Of a stretch of 64,000 bases of DNA, positions 1 to 7,422 are shown one piece after another. Within the stretch, counting starts at the first letter, position 1. Every line of letters begins with the position of its first letter. Position numbers and translations under genes: made by a program. The notes below the pieces were generated by a model that did no database searches, was not told where the DNA came from, and worked only from the letters and a program-made list of their open reading frames with translations. Source of the DNA: Roseomonas sp. 18066 (GTDB taxonomy: Bacteria; Pseudomonadota; Alphaproteobacteria; Acetobacterales; Acetobacteraceae); NCBI RefSeq assembly GCF_902706185.1, contig NZ_CACSJM010000002.1:36937-100936 (forward strand). The letters are read 5' to 3'.

Positions 1-2
1 AG

Positions 3-635
3 GTGCGCGACCTGCGCGATTCCGCCACCGGCGAGGGGCTGGCCGGCGAGCTGCGGCTGGGCGCCATCGCCACCGGGCTGACGGGGTTGCTGCCGGGGCT
101 GCTGGCGCGGATGGCGGCGCGCTATCCGGGGATGGAGGCGCATATCTCGCCCGGCATCTCGGCCGAGCTGTATCGCCGGGTGCTGGTGGGGGAGTTGGAT
201 GCGGCGCTGATCGTGCAGCCGGACTTCTCGCCGCCGAAGAGCTGCGCCTGGCATCTGCTGCGGGAGGAGCCGCTGGTGCTGCTGGCGCCGGAGGCGATGG
301 CGGGCGCCGAGCCGCATGGGCTGCTGGCGACGCAGCCGTTCATTCGTTACGACCGCGACCAATGGGGCGGGCGTCTGGCGGACCGCTATCTGCGCGAGGC
401 GCGGATCCGGCCGCGCGACCGCTATGAGCTGGATGCGCTGGATGCGATCGCGGTGATGGTCGACCGGGGGTTGGGCGTGGCGCTGGTGCCGGATTGGGCG
501 CCGCCCTGGCCGGCGGGGCTGCGGCTGGCGCGGATCGCCCTGCCCCGGCCCTGCCCGCCGCGGCGGCTCGGCGTGCTGTGGCAGCGGAGCAGCGCGCGGG
601 CGCGGCTGGTGCAGGCGTTCCTCGAAGCCGGTTAA
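3..635 (+). CDS. LysR-family transcriptional regulator, C-terminal part
   Basis: The reading frame is open to the left edge, so the N-terminal helix-turn-helix lies outside the window. The 210 visible residues look like the LysR effector-binding domain (type 2 periplasmic-binding fold): an opening strand 'GELRLGAIATGL', the typical 'LVGELDAALIV' segment, 'EEPLVLLAPE', and near the end 'DAIAVMVDRGLGVALVPDW', the usual LysR motif before the last strand. The family binds DNA upstream of a divergent or neighbouring gene and responds to a small ligand. The target cannot be told because the left neighbour is missing; the next gene to the right is a glycosyltransferase with no obvious link. The family call is secure, the ligand is unknown. 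Confidence 0.85.
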   Translation: MRDLRDSATGEGLAGELRLGAIATGLTGLLPGLLARMAARYPGMEAHISPGISAELYRRVLVGELDAALIVQPDFSPPKSCAWHLLREEPLVLLAPEAMAGAEPHGLLATQPFIRYDRDQWGGRLADRYLREARIRPRDRYELDALDAIAVMVDRGLGVALVPDWAPPWPAGLRLARIALPRPCPPRRLGVLWQRSSARARLVQAFLEAG

Positions 636-819
636 CTCAGCCGACAAAACCCGTTGACAGTATCCAGTTCAGAATGATCAATCTGTTTCGATTTTCGCAC
701 TAAATTGGGTCACTCGACGCGCTGGACAGGGAAGGCCGCGACGTGCGGGGCTATCCTTCATGCATCTTCCAGATGCAGCGCCCCGCATGTGCCGGTGACC
801 GTCGGCTTGCCTCCATGGG

Positions 820-1935
820 ATGAGGGATCTCTTGAATCAGCTTGCACCCATGCCCTGGCCTTATGCGAAGGCACCTCCAGGCGGCTACCGGGTCGTGGAA
901 ACCCTCCCTGCCCCGCCTGCCAGCCCGCTGATCTACCCGACCATCTACGGTCGAGACGAGATGCCGCTCACCGACCAGCGGCTGACCGGCCAGCACGAGC
1001 CACAGGCGCTGCAGCTACGCTCCGGCCGGGATATCGTGCTGTTCAAGAAGAATGTCGCAGTCTCGACGCAGACATCGGAAGTCCTGTCGGCCAGCTTCCT
1101 CCGCAAACGCTCCTATCATCACGGCGGAGTCCGGCACAATGTCGACACCGACAGCTATGATCTGAAGTCGCCCAGCGCGCTGACCATCCACACGCGCTGC
1201 CAGACGCCGATCTATTTCGCCGACACGGACCAGCCGGACATCTATGGCCATGTGCTGCTGGAGGCCTTGCCTCGGCTCTGGGCCCTGGATCGGGTGCATC
1301 CCAGGATGCCGGTGGTCACATCCGTGATGCCTCACCGAAGCTACGATCTCATGTTCGAAGCGCTGGGCGTGCCTGCCGACCGGTTGATCCGGATCAACCA
1401 TCCTGTGGTCGCCGACAAGGTGTATTTCCCGGATCTGCCGGTCGTGCGCCGCAGCTGGGTTCATCCCAGCGCCTTCGATGTCTTCGCCAAGCTTGGGCAA
1501 TTGGCCGATCGCAGCACCCTCGATGCGCCGGAGCGGATTTACATCTCGCGCTCGCGCGTCGCGGGCCGTCCTCTGACCAACGAAAGCGAGGTGGAGGCCT
1601 ATTTCCTGTCAAAGGGCTTCGTCGTGGTCCATCCGCAGGAACACCCCATCGAGGACCAGATCAAGCTGTTCGGGCGCGCGCGGATGGTGGCCGCCGCCGG
1701 GGGGTCGGCGACGCATAACTTCGTCTTCTCGCCGGCGGAGACGAAGATGCTGATCATCTGCTCCGAGGGCTGGATGGTGAATGCCGACATGCTGCTTTCG
1801 CAGCATCCGGGCAGGCTGGGCTATGTCTTCGGGCAGGCCAGCATGGCGACGGCGGCGAGCCACCGATCAGGCGGCCCCTGGCAGGTCGACATGTCCGACG
1901 TCCGGGCCGCCGCAGAGGAGCATTTTGGTCTCTGA
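820..1935 (+). CDS. GT61 family (DUF563) glycosyltransferase
   Basis: A 371-residue protein without signal peptide or membrane helix. The centre and C-terminal half carry the glycosyltransferase 61 pattern: 'GHVLLEALPRLWAL' (about residues 141-154), 'RIYISRSRV' (about 241-249), then 'IKLFGRARMVAAAGGSATHN' with the conserved Gly-Ala-Gly-type turn. GT61 enzymes in alphaproteobacteria usually add sugars to capsular or exopolysaccharide in the cytoplasm. The gene stands alone between a LysR end and a convergent small gene, so the acceptor cannot be inferred. The start at 820 is the first plausible ATG but has no convincing ribosome-binding site; the true start could be slightly downstream. The 184 bases upstream hold a TTGACA at 654-659 without a good matching -10. 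Confidence 0.75.
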   Translation: MRDLLNQLAPMPWPYAKAPPGGYRVVETLPAPPASPLIYPTIYGRDEMPLTDQRLTGQHEPQALQLRSGRDIVLFKKNVAVSTQTSEVLSASFLRKRSYHHGGVRHNVDTDSYDLKSPSALTIHTRCQTPIYFADTDQPDIYGHVLLEALPRLWALDRVHPRMPVVTSVMPHRSYDLMFEALGVPADRLIRINHPVVADKVYFPDLPVVRRSWVHPSAFDVFAKLGQLADRSTLDAPERIYISRSRVAGRPLTNESEVEAYFLSKGFVVVHPQEHPIEDQIKLFGRARMVAAAGGSATHNFVFSPAETKMLIICSEGWMVNADMLLSQHPGRLGYVFGQASMATAASHRSGGPWQVDMSDVRAAAEEHFGL

Positions 1936-1987
1936 TCGAGCAGGTCTGTCTCTGGCCCCCGCCTGAACGGGCGCCAGCCTGACAGCC

Positions 1988-2290
1988 TTACTTCCTGCGG
2001 ACGAATTCGGTGCGCAGGACCAGGCCCTTGATGGTGTCGTGGCGGCAGTCGATCAGCTCCGGGTCGTCGGTCAGGCGGATGGAGCGGATGACGGTGCCCT
2101 GCTTCACGGTCTGGCTGGTGCCCTTGACCTTGAGATCCTTGATCAGGGTCACGGCGTCGCCGTCGGCCAGCAGGTTGCCGGAGGCGTCCCGGGCCTGCGG
2201 CCTGGCGGCTTCGGAGGCGGCGGCAACCTCGCTGGCGGGGCGCCATTCGCCGGTGGCTTCGTCGTAGATGTATTCGTCGTCGTTGCTCAT
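1988..2290 (-). CDS. yjdM: PhnA/YjdM-like protein lacking the zinc-ribbon cysteines
   Basis: A 100-residue protein whose second half matches the PhnA/YjdM C-terminal domain closely: 'DASGNLLADGDAVTLIKDLK' (about residues 35-54), 'VKGTSQTVKQGT', 'IRSIRL' and the final 'LRTEFVRRK'. The family normally starts with a CxxC...CxxC zinc ribbon; here the equivalent region is 'DEYIYDEATGEWRPASE' with no cysteine, while the flanking aromatic and tryptophan positions remain. So the domain boundary is recognisable but the metal site is gone. The true role of YjdM is not established even in E. coli (the old link with phosphonate use is weak). It is convergent with the glycosyltransferase to the left. Confidence 0.8.
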   Translation of the reverse strand: MSNDDEYIYDEATGEWRPASEVAAASEAARPQARDASGNLLADGDAVTLIKDLKVKGTSQTVKQGTVIRSIRLTDDPELIDCRHDTIKGLVLRTEFVRRK

Positions 2291-2360
2291 GTGTCTCTCT
2301 GTCGCGTCCCACCTGTCAGGCAGACTGCGGCAGCCTGTCAGAAAAAGATGATGGGGGGTT

Positions 2361-2390
2361 CCGGGGGGAAGAATTCATTCTTCCCCCCGG
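2361..2390 (-). terminator. GAATTC-type hairpin terminator (copy A)
   Basis: Perfect inverted repeat with 14-base arms (CCGGGGGGAAGAAT and its complement) and a 2-base centre, three bases beyond the stop of the minus-strand dehydrogenase. On the minus strand it is followed by a C run and then TCTTTTTCTG (ending near 2336). This is the first of at least seven related hairpins in the window. Confidence 0.75.
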
Positions 2391-2393
2391 TGC

Positions 2394-5300
2394 TTACGCT
2401 GCCTTGGATAGTTCCTGCGCCGGCGCCTGCTGCAGGCGCGCCAGCAGCGCCTGGATCGGGTGCTGCAGCCGTTGCTTGTCCAGCCGCTTCACCTGGCTGC
2501 GGCAGGAGTAGCCGGAGGCCAGCAGGCGGTCGCCGTGCCTGGCCACGTGCTTCTGCCAGCTGAGGGCGTAGAGCTGGGCCGAGGTTTCCTGGTGGTCGGC
2601 CTCGTGGCCGTAGGTGCCGGCCATGCCGCAGCAGCCGGAGGGCAGCAGGGTCAGCGGCGTGCCCAGGCGCATGAAGACGGCCTGCCAGTCCTTCAGGGAG
2701 GCGGTGGCGTTGGTCCGCTCGGTGCAGTGCGGCAGCAGGGAAAAGCCGTCACCGGGGGGCAGCTGCGGCAGCAGGGCCAGGCGCCGGGCCAGCCATTCCT
2801 GCGGCAGCAGGACGTCGGGCGCGTCGAGGCCGGCATAGTCGCTGCTGCGATAGGCGAGCGTCATCGAGGGGTCGAGGCCGATCAGCCCGATGCCGGTGGC
2901 GGCGAGCTCGCGCAGCATGGCGGCATTGGCCCCGGCCTGGCGGCGGAAGGCGCCGAGGAAGCCATGGACATGCAGCGGCTTGCCGTTGGGGCGGAAGGGC
3001 GCCAGCCAGGGGGTGAAGCCCATGCGGGTCAGGGCCTCGGCCAGGTCGAGCACCAGGGTGGTCTCGAAATGGCTGGTGAAGGCGTCCTGGACGATGACGA
3101 CGTGGCGTTCGCGCTCGGTGGCCGGGATGGCGGCAAGCGCCTCGCGGGAGGCGAGGAGGACGCCGCGGCGGGCGGCCTCGCGCAGCAGGTCGATGCCGGT
3201 CAGCAGCGGGGCATCCACCAGGCCCAGCTTCTTGCCGATGGCCTTGCCGATGCCGCTGCCCAAAGCGAAGTTGGCCAAAGCGGGCATGCGGGCGGCGAAG
3301 GGCAGCGCGCGCTCCATCTGGCCGAGCAGATGATCCTTCAGCGGGCGCAGGTAGCGGCCGTGATAGAGCTCCAGGAACTTGGCGCGGAAGCTCGGCACAT
3401 CGACCTTGATCGGGCACTGGCCGGTGCAGGACTTGCAGGCCAGGCAGCCATCCATGGCTTCCTTGACCTCCTGCGAGAAGTCCGCCTCGCCGCGCGTCAG
3501 GGCCAGGGTGGCGCGCAGGCGGGCGGGCCAGTCGCGCAGCCGGGCGCCGCGGTCGAGGCGGGCGGCCTCCTGCGTCGGGTCGATGCCGGCGGCCGAGAGC
3601 TGGCGCAGCCATTCGCGGAACAGGCTGGCGCGACCTTTCGGCGAATGGCGGCGGTCGCCGGTCGCCTTGAAGGACGGGCACATGGCGTCCTGCAGGTCGT
3701 AGTTGAAGCAGGCGCCGTTGCCGTTGCAGTGCAGCGCCTCGTCATAGGCGGCGCGCAGCTCGGCCGGGATGGTGCGGTCCAGCTGGCCGCGCATGGGGAC
3801 GCGGTCGATGGCCAGCAGCGCCTCGCCATCGGGCGCGGCGATCTTGCCGGGGTTCAGCTGGTTGCGCGGGTCGAAGGCGGCCTTGACCGCCTGCAGGCAG
3901 GGGTAGAGGGGCCCGAAGACTTCCGGGACATATTCCGAGCGGACGCCCTTGCCGTGCTCGCCCCAGAGCAGGCCGCCATATTTGCGGGTGAGCGCGAAGA
4001 CCTCGTCGGAGACGGCGCGGATCAGCGCCTCGGCGCCCTCGGCCTTCATGTCGATGGCGGGGCGGACGTGGAGGACCCCGGCATCGACATGGCCGAACAT
4101 GCCGTATTCCAACCCGCGGCGGTCCAGCGCCGCGCGGAACTCGGCGATATAGTCGGCCAGGTTCTCGGGCGGGACGGCGGTGTCCTCGACGAAGGGGATC
4201 GGGCGCTTGTCGCCCTTCATGTTGCCGAGCAGGCCGACGCCGCGCTTGCGCATGCCCTGGATGCGCTCGCCGGCGGCGTCCCAGGCGACGGTGTAGCCGC
4301 GGCGGCCGGCGGCATTGCCTTCCGTTGTCAGCTTCGCTTCGACGGGGTCGAGGGTGCGGCGGACCTCTTCCTCGGAATTGCCGACGAACTCGATCAGGTT
4401 GATGCCGGCGGCGGGGCCTTCCGGGTCATCCGGGAAGAACTCGGCGATGCCTGACCAGACGATGTCGCCGCGGGCCAGGCCCAGCACCTTGGAATCGACG
4501 GTCTCGACCGAGGCGGCGCCGAGCGCCATCAGCAGCTGGGCGTCGCGCAGCGCCGCGTCGAAGCTGGCATAGCGCAGGTTGACCAGGGCGCTGCGCTTCG
4601 GGATCGGCAGGACCTGGATGCGCGCCTCGGCGATCATCGCCAGGGTGCCCTCGGAGCCGCAGAGCAGGGAATTGAGGTTGAAGCGGCCCTGATCGTCGCG
4701 CAGATGCGCCAGGTCGTAGCCGGTGAGGCAGCGGTTCAGCGGCGGGAAGCGCTCGGCGATCAGCCCGGCATGCTCGCGGAAGATGCCGTCGGCGACGCGG
4801 TGGATGGCGCCGACCATGTCCTGGCGGCGGGCGATCGGCGCCAGCTCTTCATTCGTCAGCGGCCGGCTTTCCCACAGCGTCCCGTCCATCAGCACGACGG
4901 AGAGGGACAGCACATGGTCGCGGGTCTTGCCATACAGGCAAGAGCCCTGGCCGCAGGCGTCGGTGGAAATCATGCCGCCCAAGGTGGCGCGGTTGCTGGT
5001 CGAGCATTCCGGGGCGAAGAACAGCCCCAGCGGCTTGATGGCGGCGTTCAGCGCATCCTTGACCAGGCCGGGCTCGACGCGGACCCAGCCCTCGGCGGCA
5101 TTGACCTCGAGGATGCGGTTCATGTGGCGGGAGACGTCGACGACGATGCCGTCGGTCAGCGACTGGCCATTGGTGCCGGTGCCGCCACCGCGCGGGCCCA
5201 CGGCCACGCCGTGGAAGCGCGGATCGCCGCTGACGCGGGCGATCCGCTGCAGGTCCTCGATCCCGCGCGGGAAGACCACCGCCTGCGGCTGGCGCTGGTA

Positions 5301-5441
5301 GATCGAGTTGTCGGTGGCCATCATCAGCCGGTCGGCGAAGGCAGCGGCGATGTCGCCCTCGAAGCCGCGCAGACGCAGCTCGTCCAGGAAGGCCAGGGCG
5401 GGCGCGGCCGGGGCGGGCAGGTCTGCGAGGCGCGGGATCAT
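2394..5441 (-). CDS. ydiJ: FAD-linked, iron-sulfur D-2-hydroxyacid dehydrogenase, YdiJ type
   Basis: A 1015-residue protein, the usual length for YdiJ (about 1018 in E. coli). In order: a PCMH-type FAD domain with 'GVAVGPRGGGTGTNGQSLTD' and 'TSNRATLGGMISTDACGQG'; the FAD-oxidase C-terminal domain with the His-containing 'YGMFGHVDAGVLHVRP'; a ferredoxin-like part with 'CNGNGACFNYDLQDAMCPS' and 'CLACKSCTGQCPIKVDVP'; and a CCG-type domain with 'LLPSGCCGMAGTYGHEAD'. E. coli YdiJ is known as a D-2-hydroxyglutarate dehydrogenase, so oxidation of D-2-hydroxyglutarate or another D-2-hydroxyacid, passing electrons to the respiratory chain, is likely. I place the start at the ATG at 5441 (Met-Ile-Pro-Arg), 14 bases after the upstream hydratase stop; the open frame extends further but into that gene. 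Same operon as the hydratase. Confidence 0.88.
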   Translation of the reverse strand: MIPRLADLPAPAAPALAFLDELRLRGFEGDIAAAFADRLMMATDNSIYQRQPQAVVFPRGIEDLQRIARVSGDPRFHGVAVGPRGGGTGTNGQSLTDGIVVDVSRHMNRILEVNAAEGWVRVEPGLVKDALNAAIKPLGLFFAPECSTSNRATLGGMISTDACGQGSCLYGKTRDHVLSLSVVLMDGTLWESRPLTNEELAPIARRQDMVGAIHRVADGIFREHAGLIAERFPPLNRCLTGYDLAHLRDDQGRFNLNSLLCGSEGTLAMIAEARIQVLPIPKRSALVNLRYASFDAALRDAQLLMALGAASVETVDSKVLGLARGDIVWSGIAEFFPDDPEGPAAGINLIEFVGNSEEEVRRTLDPVEAKLTTEGNAAGRRGYTVAWDAAGERIQGMRKRGVGLLGNMKGDKRPIPFVEDTAVPPENLADYIAEFRAALDRRGLEYGMFGHVDAGVLHVRPAIDMKAEGAEALIRAVSDEVFALTRKYGGLLWGEHGKGVRSEYVPEVFGPLYPCLQAVKAAFDPRNQLNPGKIAAPDGEALLAIDRVPMRGQLDRTIPAELRAAYDEALHCNGNGACFNYDLQDAMCPSFKATGDRRHSPKGRASLFREWLRQLSAAGIDPTQEAARLDRGARLRDWPARLRATLALTRGEADFSQEVKEAMDGCLACKSCTGQCPIKVDVPSFRAKFLELYHGRYLRPLKDHLLGQMERALPFAARMPALANFALGSGIGKAIGKKLGLVDAPLLTGIDLLREAARRGVLLASREALAAIPATERERHVVIVQDAFTSHFETTLVLDLAEALTRMGFTPWLAPFRPNGKPLHVHGFLGAFRRQAGANAAMLRELAATGIGLIGLDPSMTLAYRSSDYAGLDAPDVLLPQEWLARRLALLPQLPPGDGFSLLPHCTERTNATASLKDWQAVFMRLGTPLTLLPSGCCGMAGTYGHEADHQETSAQLYALSWQKHVARHGDRLLASGYSCRSQVKRLDKQRLQHPIQALLARLQQAPAQELSKAA

Positions 5442-5455
5442 GCGAAGCTCAAGCC

Positions 5456-6244
5456 TTACTCGCCCTTCCAGACCGGGGGGCGCTTGTTGAGGAAGGCATC
5501 CATGCCCTCGCGGAAATCCTGGCTCATATAGCACATCAGGATCAGGTCCTTGCCCTCCTCCGAGGAGATCGCCGGGCGCAGCCGGCTGATCGCCTCCTTG
5601 GTGGCGCGGAGCGTCAGGGGGGCGTTGGCGGCCACCGTCCGGGCGACCTCCAGCGCGCGGGCCTGCAGGTCGGCGCCCTCGGGCAGCACCTCGTGCAGCA
5701 GGCCGATGGCCTTGCCTTCCTCGGCCTCCACCAGGCGGGCGGTGAAGATCATCTCCTTGGCCCGCGACGGCCCGATCAGGGCGACGAGGCGGGAGAAGGC
5801 GCCCATCGACAGGATGTTCCCCAGGGTCTTGGCGATGGGGAAGCCGAAGCGGGCATTGGCGGCGCCGATGCGGATGTCGCAGGCCGCCGCCAGCGCGCCG
5901 CCGCCGCCGGTGCAGGCGCCGGCGATGGCGGCGATGGTGGGCTTGGGGCAGGCCTCCAGCGTCGCGATGACGCGGCCGACCCGCTCCTCATAGGCGATGG
6001 CGTCTTCCGGGGTCTTGAAGGCGCGGAACTGGTTGATGTCGGTCCCCGCCGCGAAGGCCTTCTCGCCGGAGCCGGTCAGGATGATGGCGCGGACCGACTT
6101 GTCCTCAGCCACCTGCTGGCAGAATTCCGCCAGCCGCTCATACATGGCGAAGGTGAAGGCGTTGCGCGCCTGCGGCCGGTTGAAGGTGACGCGGCTGATC
6201 CCGTCGTCCAGCCGGTCGAACAGGATGTCGTTGTCCGTATCCAT
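5456..6244 (-). CDS. Enoyl-CoA hydratase/isomerase family protein
   Basis: A 262-residue crotonase-fold protein. The oxyanion-hole strands are visible: 'EKAFAAGTDINQF' (about residues 60-72) and 'IAGACTGGGGALAAACDIRI' (about 106-125), the latter unusually glycine-rich. The canonical hydratase has two catalytic Glu; here the second-strand region reads 'FGFPIAKTLGNILSMGAF', with no clear Glu at the usual sites, so it may be an isomerase, a CoA hydrolase or a hydratase with altered chemistry. First gene of the operon with the YdiJ-type dehydrogenase; a good -35/-10 pair lies about 60-90 bases upstream. The ribosome site GGGAGG lies 10 bases before the ATG. Substrate unknown; an acyl-CoA from short-chain acid breakdown is the natural guess. 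Confidence 0.82.
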   Translation of the reverse strand: MDTDNDILFDRLDDGISRVTFNRPQARNAFTFAMYERLAEFCQQVAEDKSVRAIILTGSGEKAFAAGTDINQFRAFKTPEDAIAYEERVGRVIATLEACPKPTIAAIAGACTGGGGALAAACDIRIGAANARFGFPIAKTLGNILSMGAFSRLVALIGPSRAKEMIFTARLVEAEEGKAIGLLHEVLPEGADLQARALEVARTVAANAPLTLRATKEAISRLRPAISSEEGKDLILMCYMSQDFREGMDAFLNKRPPVWKGE

Positions 6245-6306
6245 CGCCTGCAGCCCTCCCTTTTGTGCATTGGCCCGGGCCTTGCGGCGCCCGGGCAGGA
6301 AGCTTC

Positions 6307-6335
6307 GTCATAAGATCGCACCCCGGCGCTGTAAA
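6307..6335 (-). promoter_or_regulatory. Candidate sigma-70 promoter for the hydratase/YdiJ operon
   Basis: On the minus strand, TTTACA (6330-6335) and TATGAC (6307-6312) are separated by exactly 17 bases, matching five and four of six consensus positions. The predicted start would leave a leader of about 55 bases before the ATG at 6244. Confidence 0.45.
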
Positions 6336-6429
6336 CATGGGGGGACCGTCATGGAATCTTCATGCCTCCCCCCTGCCCGAGCGGCCCGGGCGGCGTTAGG
6401 GAGGCGCGTCTGGCCAATGGGGGATCCCG

Positions 6430-7422
6430 ATGATGCGGCGCGCAAGCTTCCTGAAGCTCGGGCTTCTGGCCCCCTTGGCGATGCCCTCGCTGGTCCGGGC
6501 GCAAGGGCTGGGCGGGCGCCTGACCCTCTATACCAGCCAGCTGGAGCCCGATGCGGCGAAGACGGTGGCCGCCTTCCGCGCCCGCCACCCGGGCGTCACG
6601 GTGGAGTGGATCCGCGGCGGCACCAACCAGATCCTGCCCCGGCTGCGCGCCGAGCTGGCCGCGGGCGCCCCGAAAGCCGACCTGCTGCTGCTGGCCGACA
6701 GCCTGACCTTCGAGGCGCTGAAGCGCGAGGGCCTGCTGCGGCCGAGCCCCGAGGTGGCGCTGGGCGGCGTCCCGGTGGAACGCCATGACCCCGGGCGCTG
6801 CTATTTCGCCACCAAGCTGCTGACCACCGGCATCGTCGCCCATGCCCGCGCCCCCTTCACGCCGAGCTCCTGGGCCGACCTGCTGAAGCCCGAGGCGCGC
6901 AACCTGACCGCCATGCCTTCCCCTTCCGTGTCGGGGGCCGCGGCGATCCATGTCCAGGCGGTGGCGCAGTCGCTGTCTCTGGGCTGGGCGTACTGGGAAA
7001 AACTGGCCGCGGCCGGGCTGCAGCCGCGGGGCGGCAATGGCGCCGTGCTGCAGGCGGTCGCCGGCGGCGAGCGCGCCTTCGGCATCATCGTCGATTATCT
7101 TCCCATTCGCGAAGCCGCCCAGGGCGCGCCGCTGCGCTTCATCGCGCCGAGCGAAGGCGTCAGCGCCATCACCGAGCCCGCCGCCATCCTGAAATCCAGC
7201 CGCAATCCCGAAGCGGCGGCCGCTTTTCTGTCCTTCCTGCTCTCGCCGGAGGGGCAGGCGCTGGCGGCGGAACAGGGGTTCCTCCCGGCTGACCCGTCCG
7301 TCGCCCCGCCGGCCGGCTTCCCCGATCCGAGGACGCTGACGCTGCTGCCCTTCGACGTGGCCGCTGCCAGCGTGAGCCTTGCCGCCGACCTCCGCCGCTT
7401 CGCCAGCCTTGTCGGCCAGTAA
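6430..7422 (+). CDS. ABC transporter substrate-binding protein, iron(III)-type
   Basis: A 330-residue secreted binding protein. Signal peptide at residues 1-25 ('MMRRASFLKLGLLAPLAMP' then cleavage after 'VRA'). The mature part begins 'LTLYTSQLEPDAAKTVAAF', as in Fbp/Afu-type ferric-iron and 2-aminoethylphosphonate binding proteins (family 1/6), continues with 'FRARHPGVTVEWIRGG', and has the late 'NPEAAAAFLSFLLSPEGQ' helix typical of the family. The usual paired tyrosines of ferric-binding proteins are not evident ('GIIVDYLPIREAAQG' holds one), so iron is not certain. GGGGGA precedes the ATG with ideal spacing. Its last 44 bases overlap the frame of the permease. No ATP-binding subunit is adjacent. 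Confidence 0.82.
   Translation: MMRRASFLKLGLLAPLAMPSLVRAQGLGGRLTLYTSQLEPDAAKTVAAFRARHPGVTVEWIRGGTNQILPRLRAELAAGAPKADLLLLADSLTFEALKREGLLRPSPEVALGGVPVERHDPGRCYFATKLLTTGIVAHARAPFTPSSWADLLKPEARNLTAMPSPSVSGAAAIHVQAVAQSLSLGWAYWEKLAAAGLQPRGGNGAVLQAVAGGERAFGIIVDYLPIREAAQGAPLRFIAPSEGVSAITEPAAILKSSRNPEAAAAFLSFLLSPEGQALAAEQGFLPADPSVAPPAGFPDPRTLTLLPFDVAAASVSLAADLRRFASLVGQ

Noticed and set aside
654..690. Promoter for the GT61 gene
   Set aside because: TTGACA is perfect, but no acceptable -10 lies 15-19 bases downstream and the distance to the start is about 160 bases.
2460..4454. 664-residue open frame opposite the YdiJ-type gene
   Set aside because: Mirror frame of a high-G+C gene: Gly/Ala/Gln/Arg-rich, no domain, fully covered by a protein with clear motifs. 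The same applies to the long opposite-strand frames at 9158-11767, 13510-15918, 36794-39388, 57767-60712 and 61293-63995.
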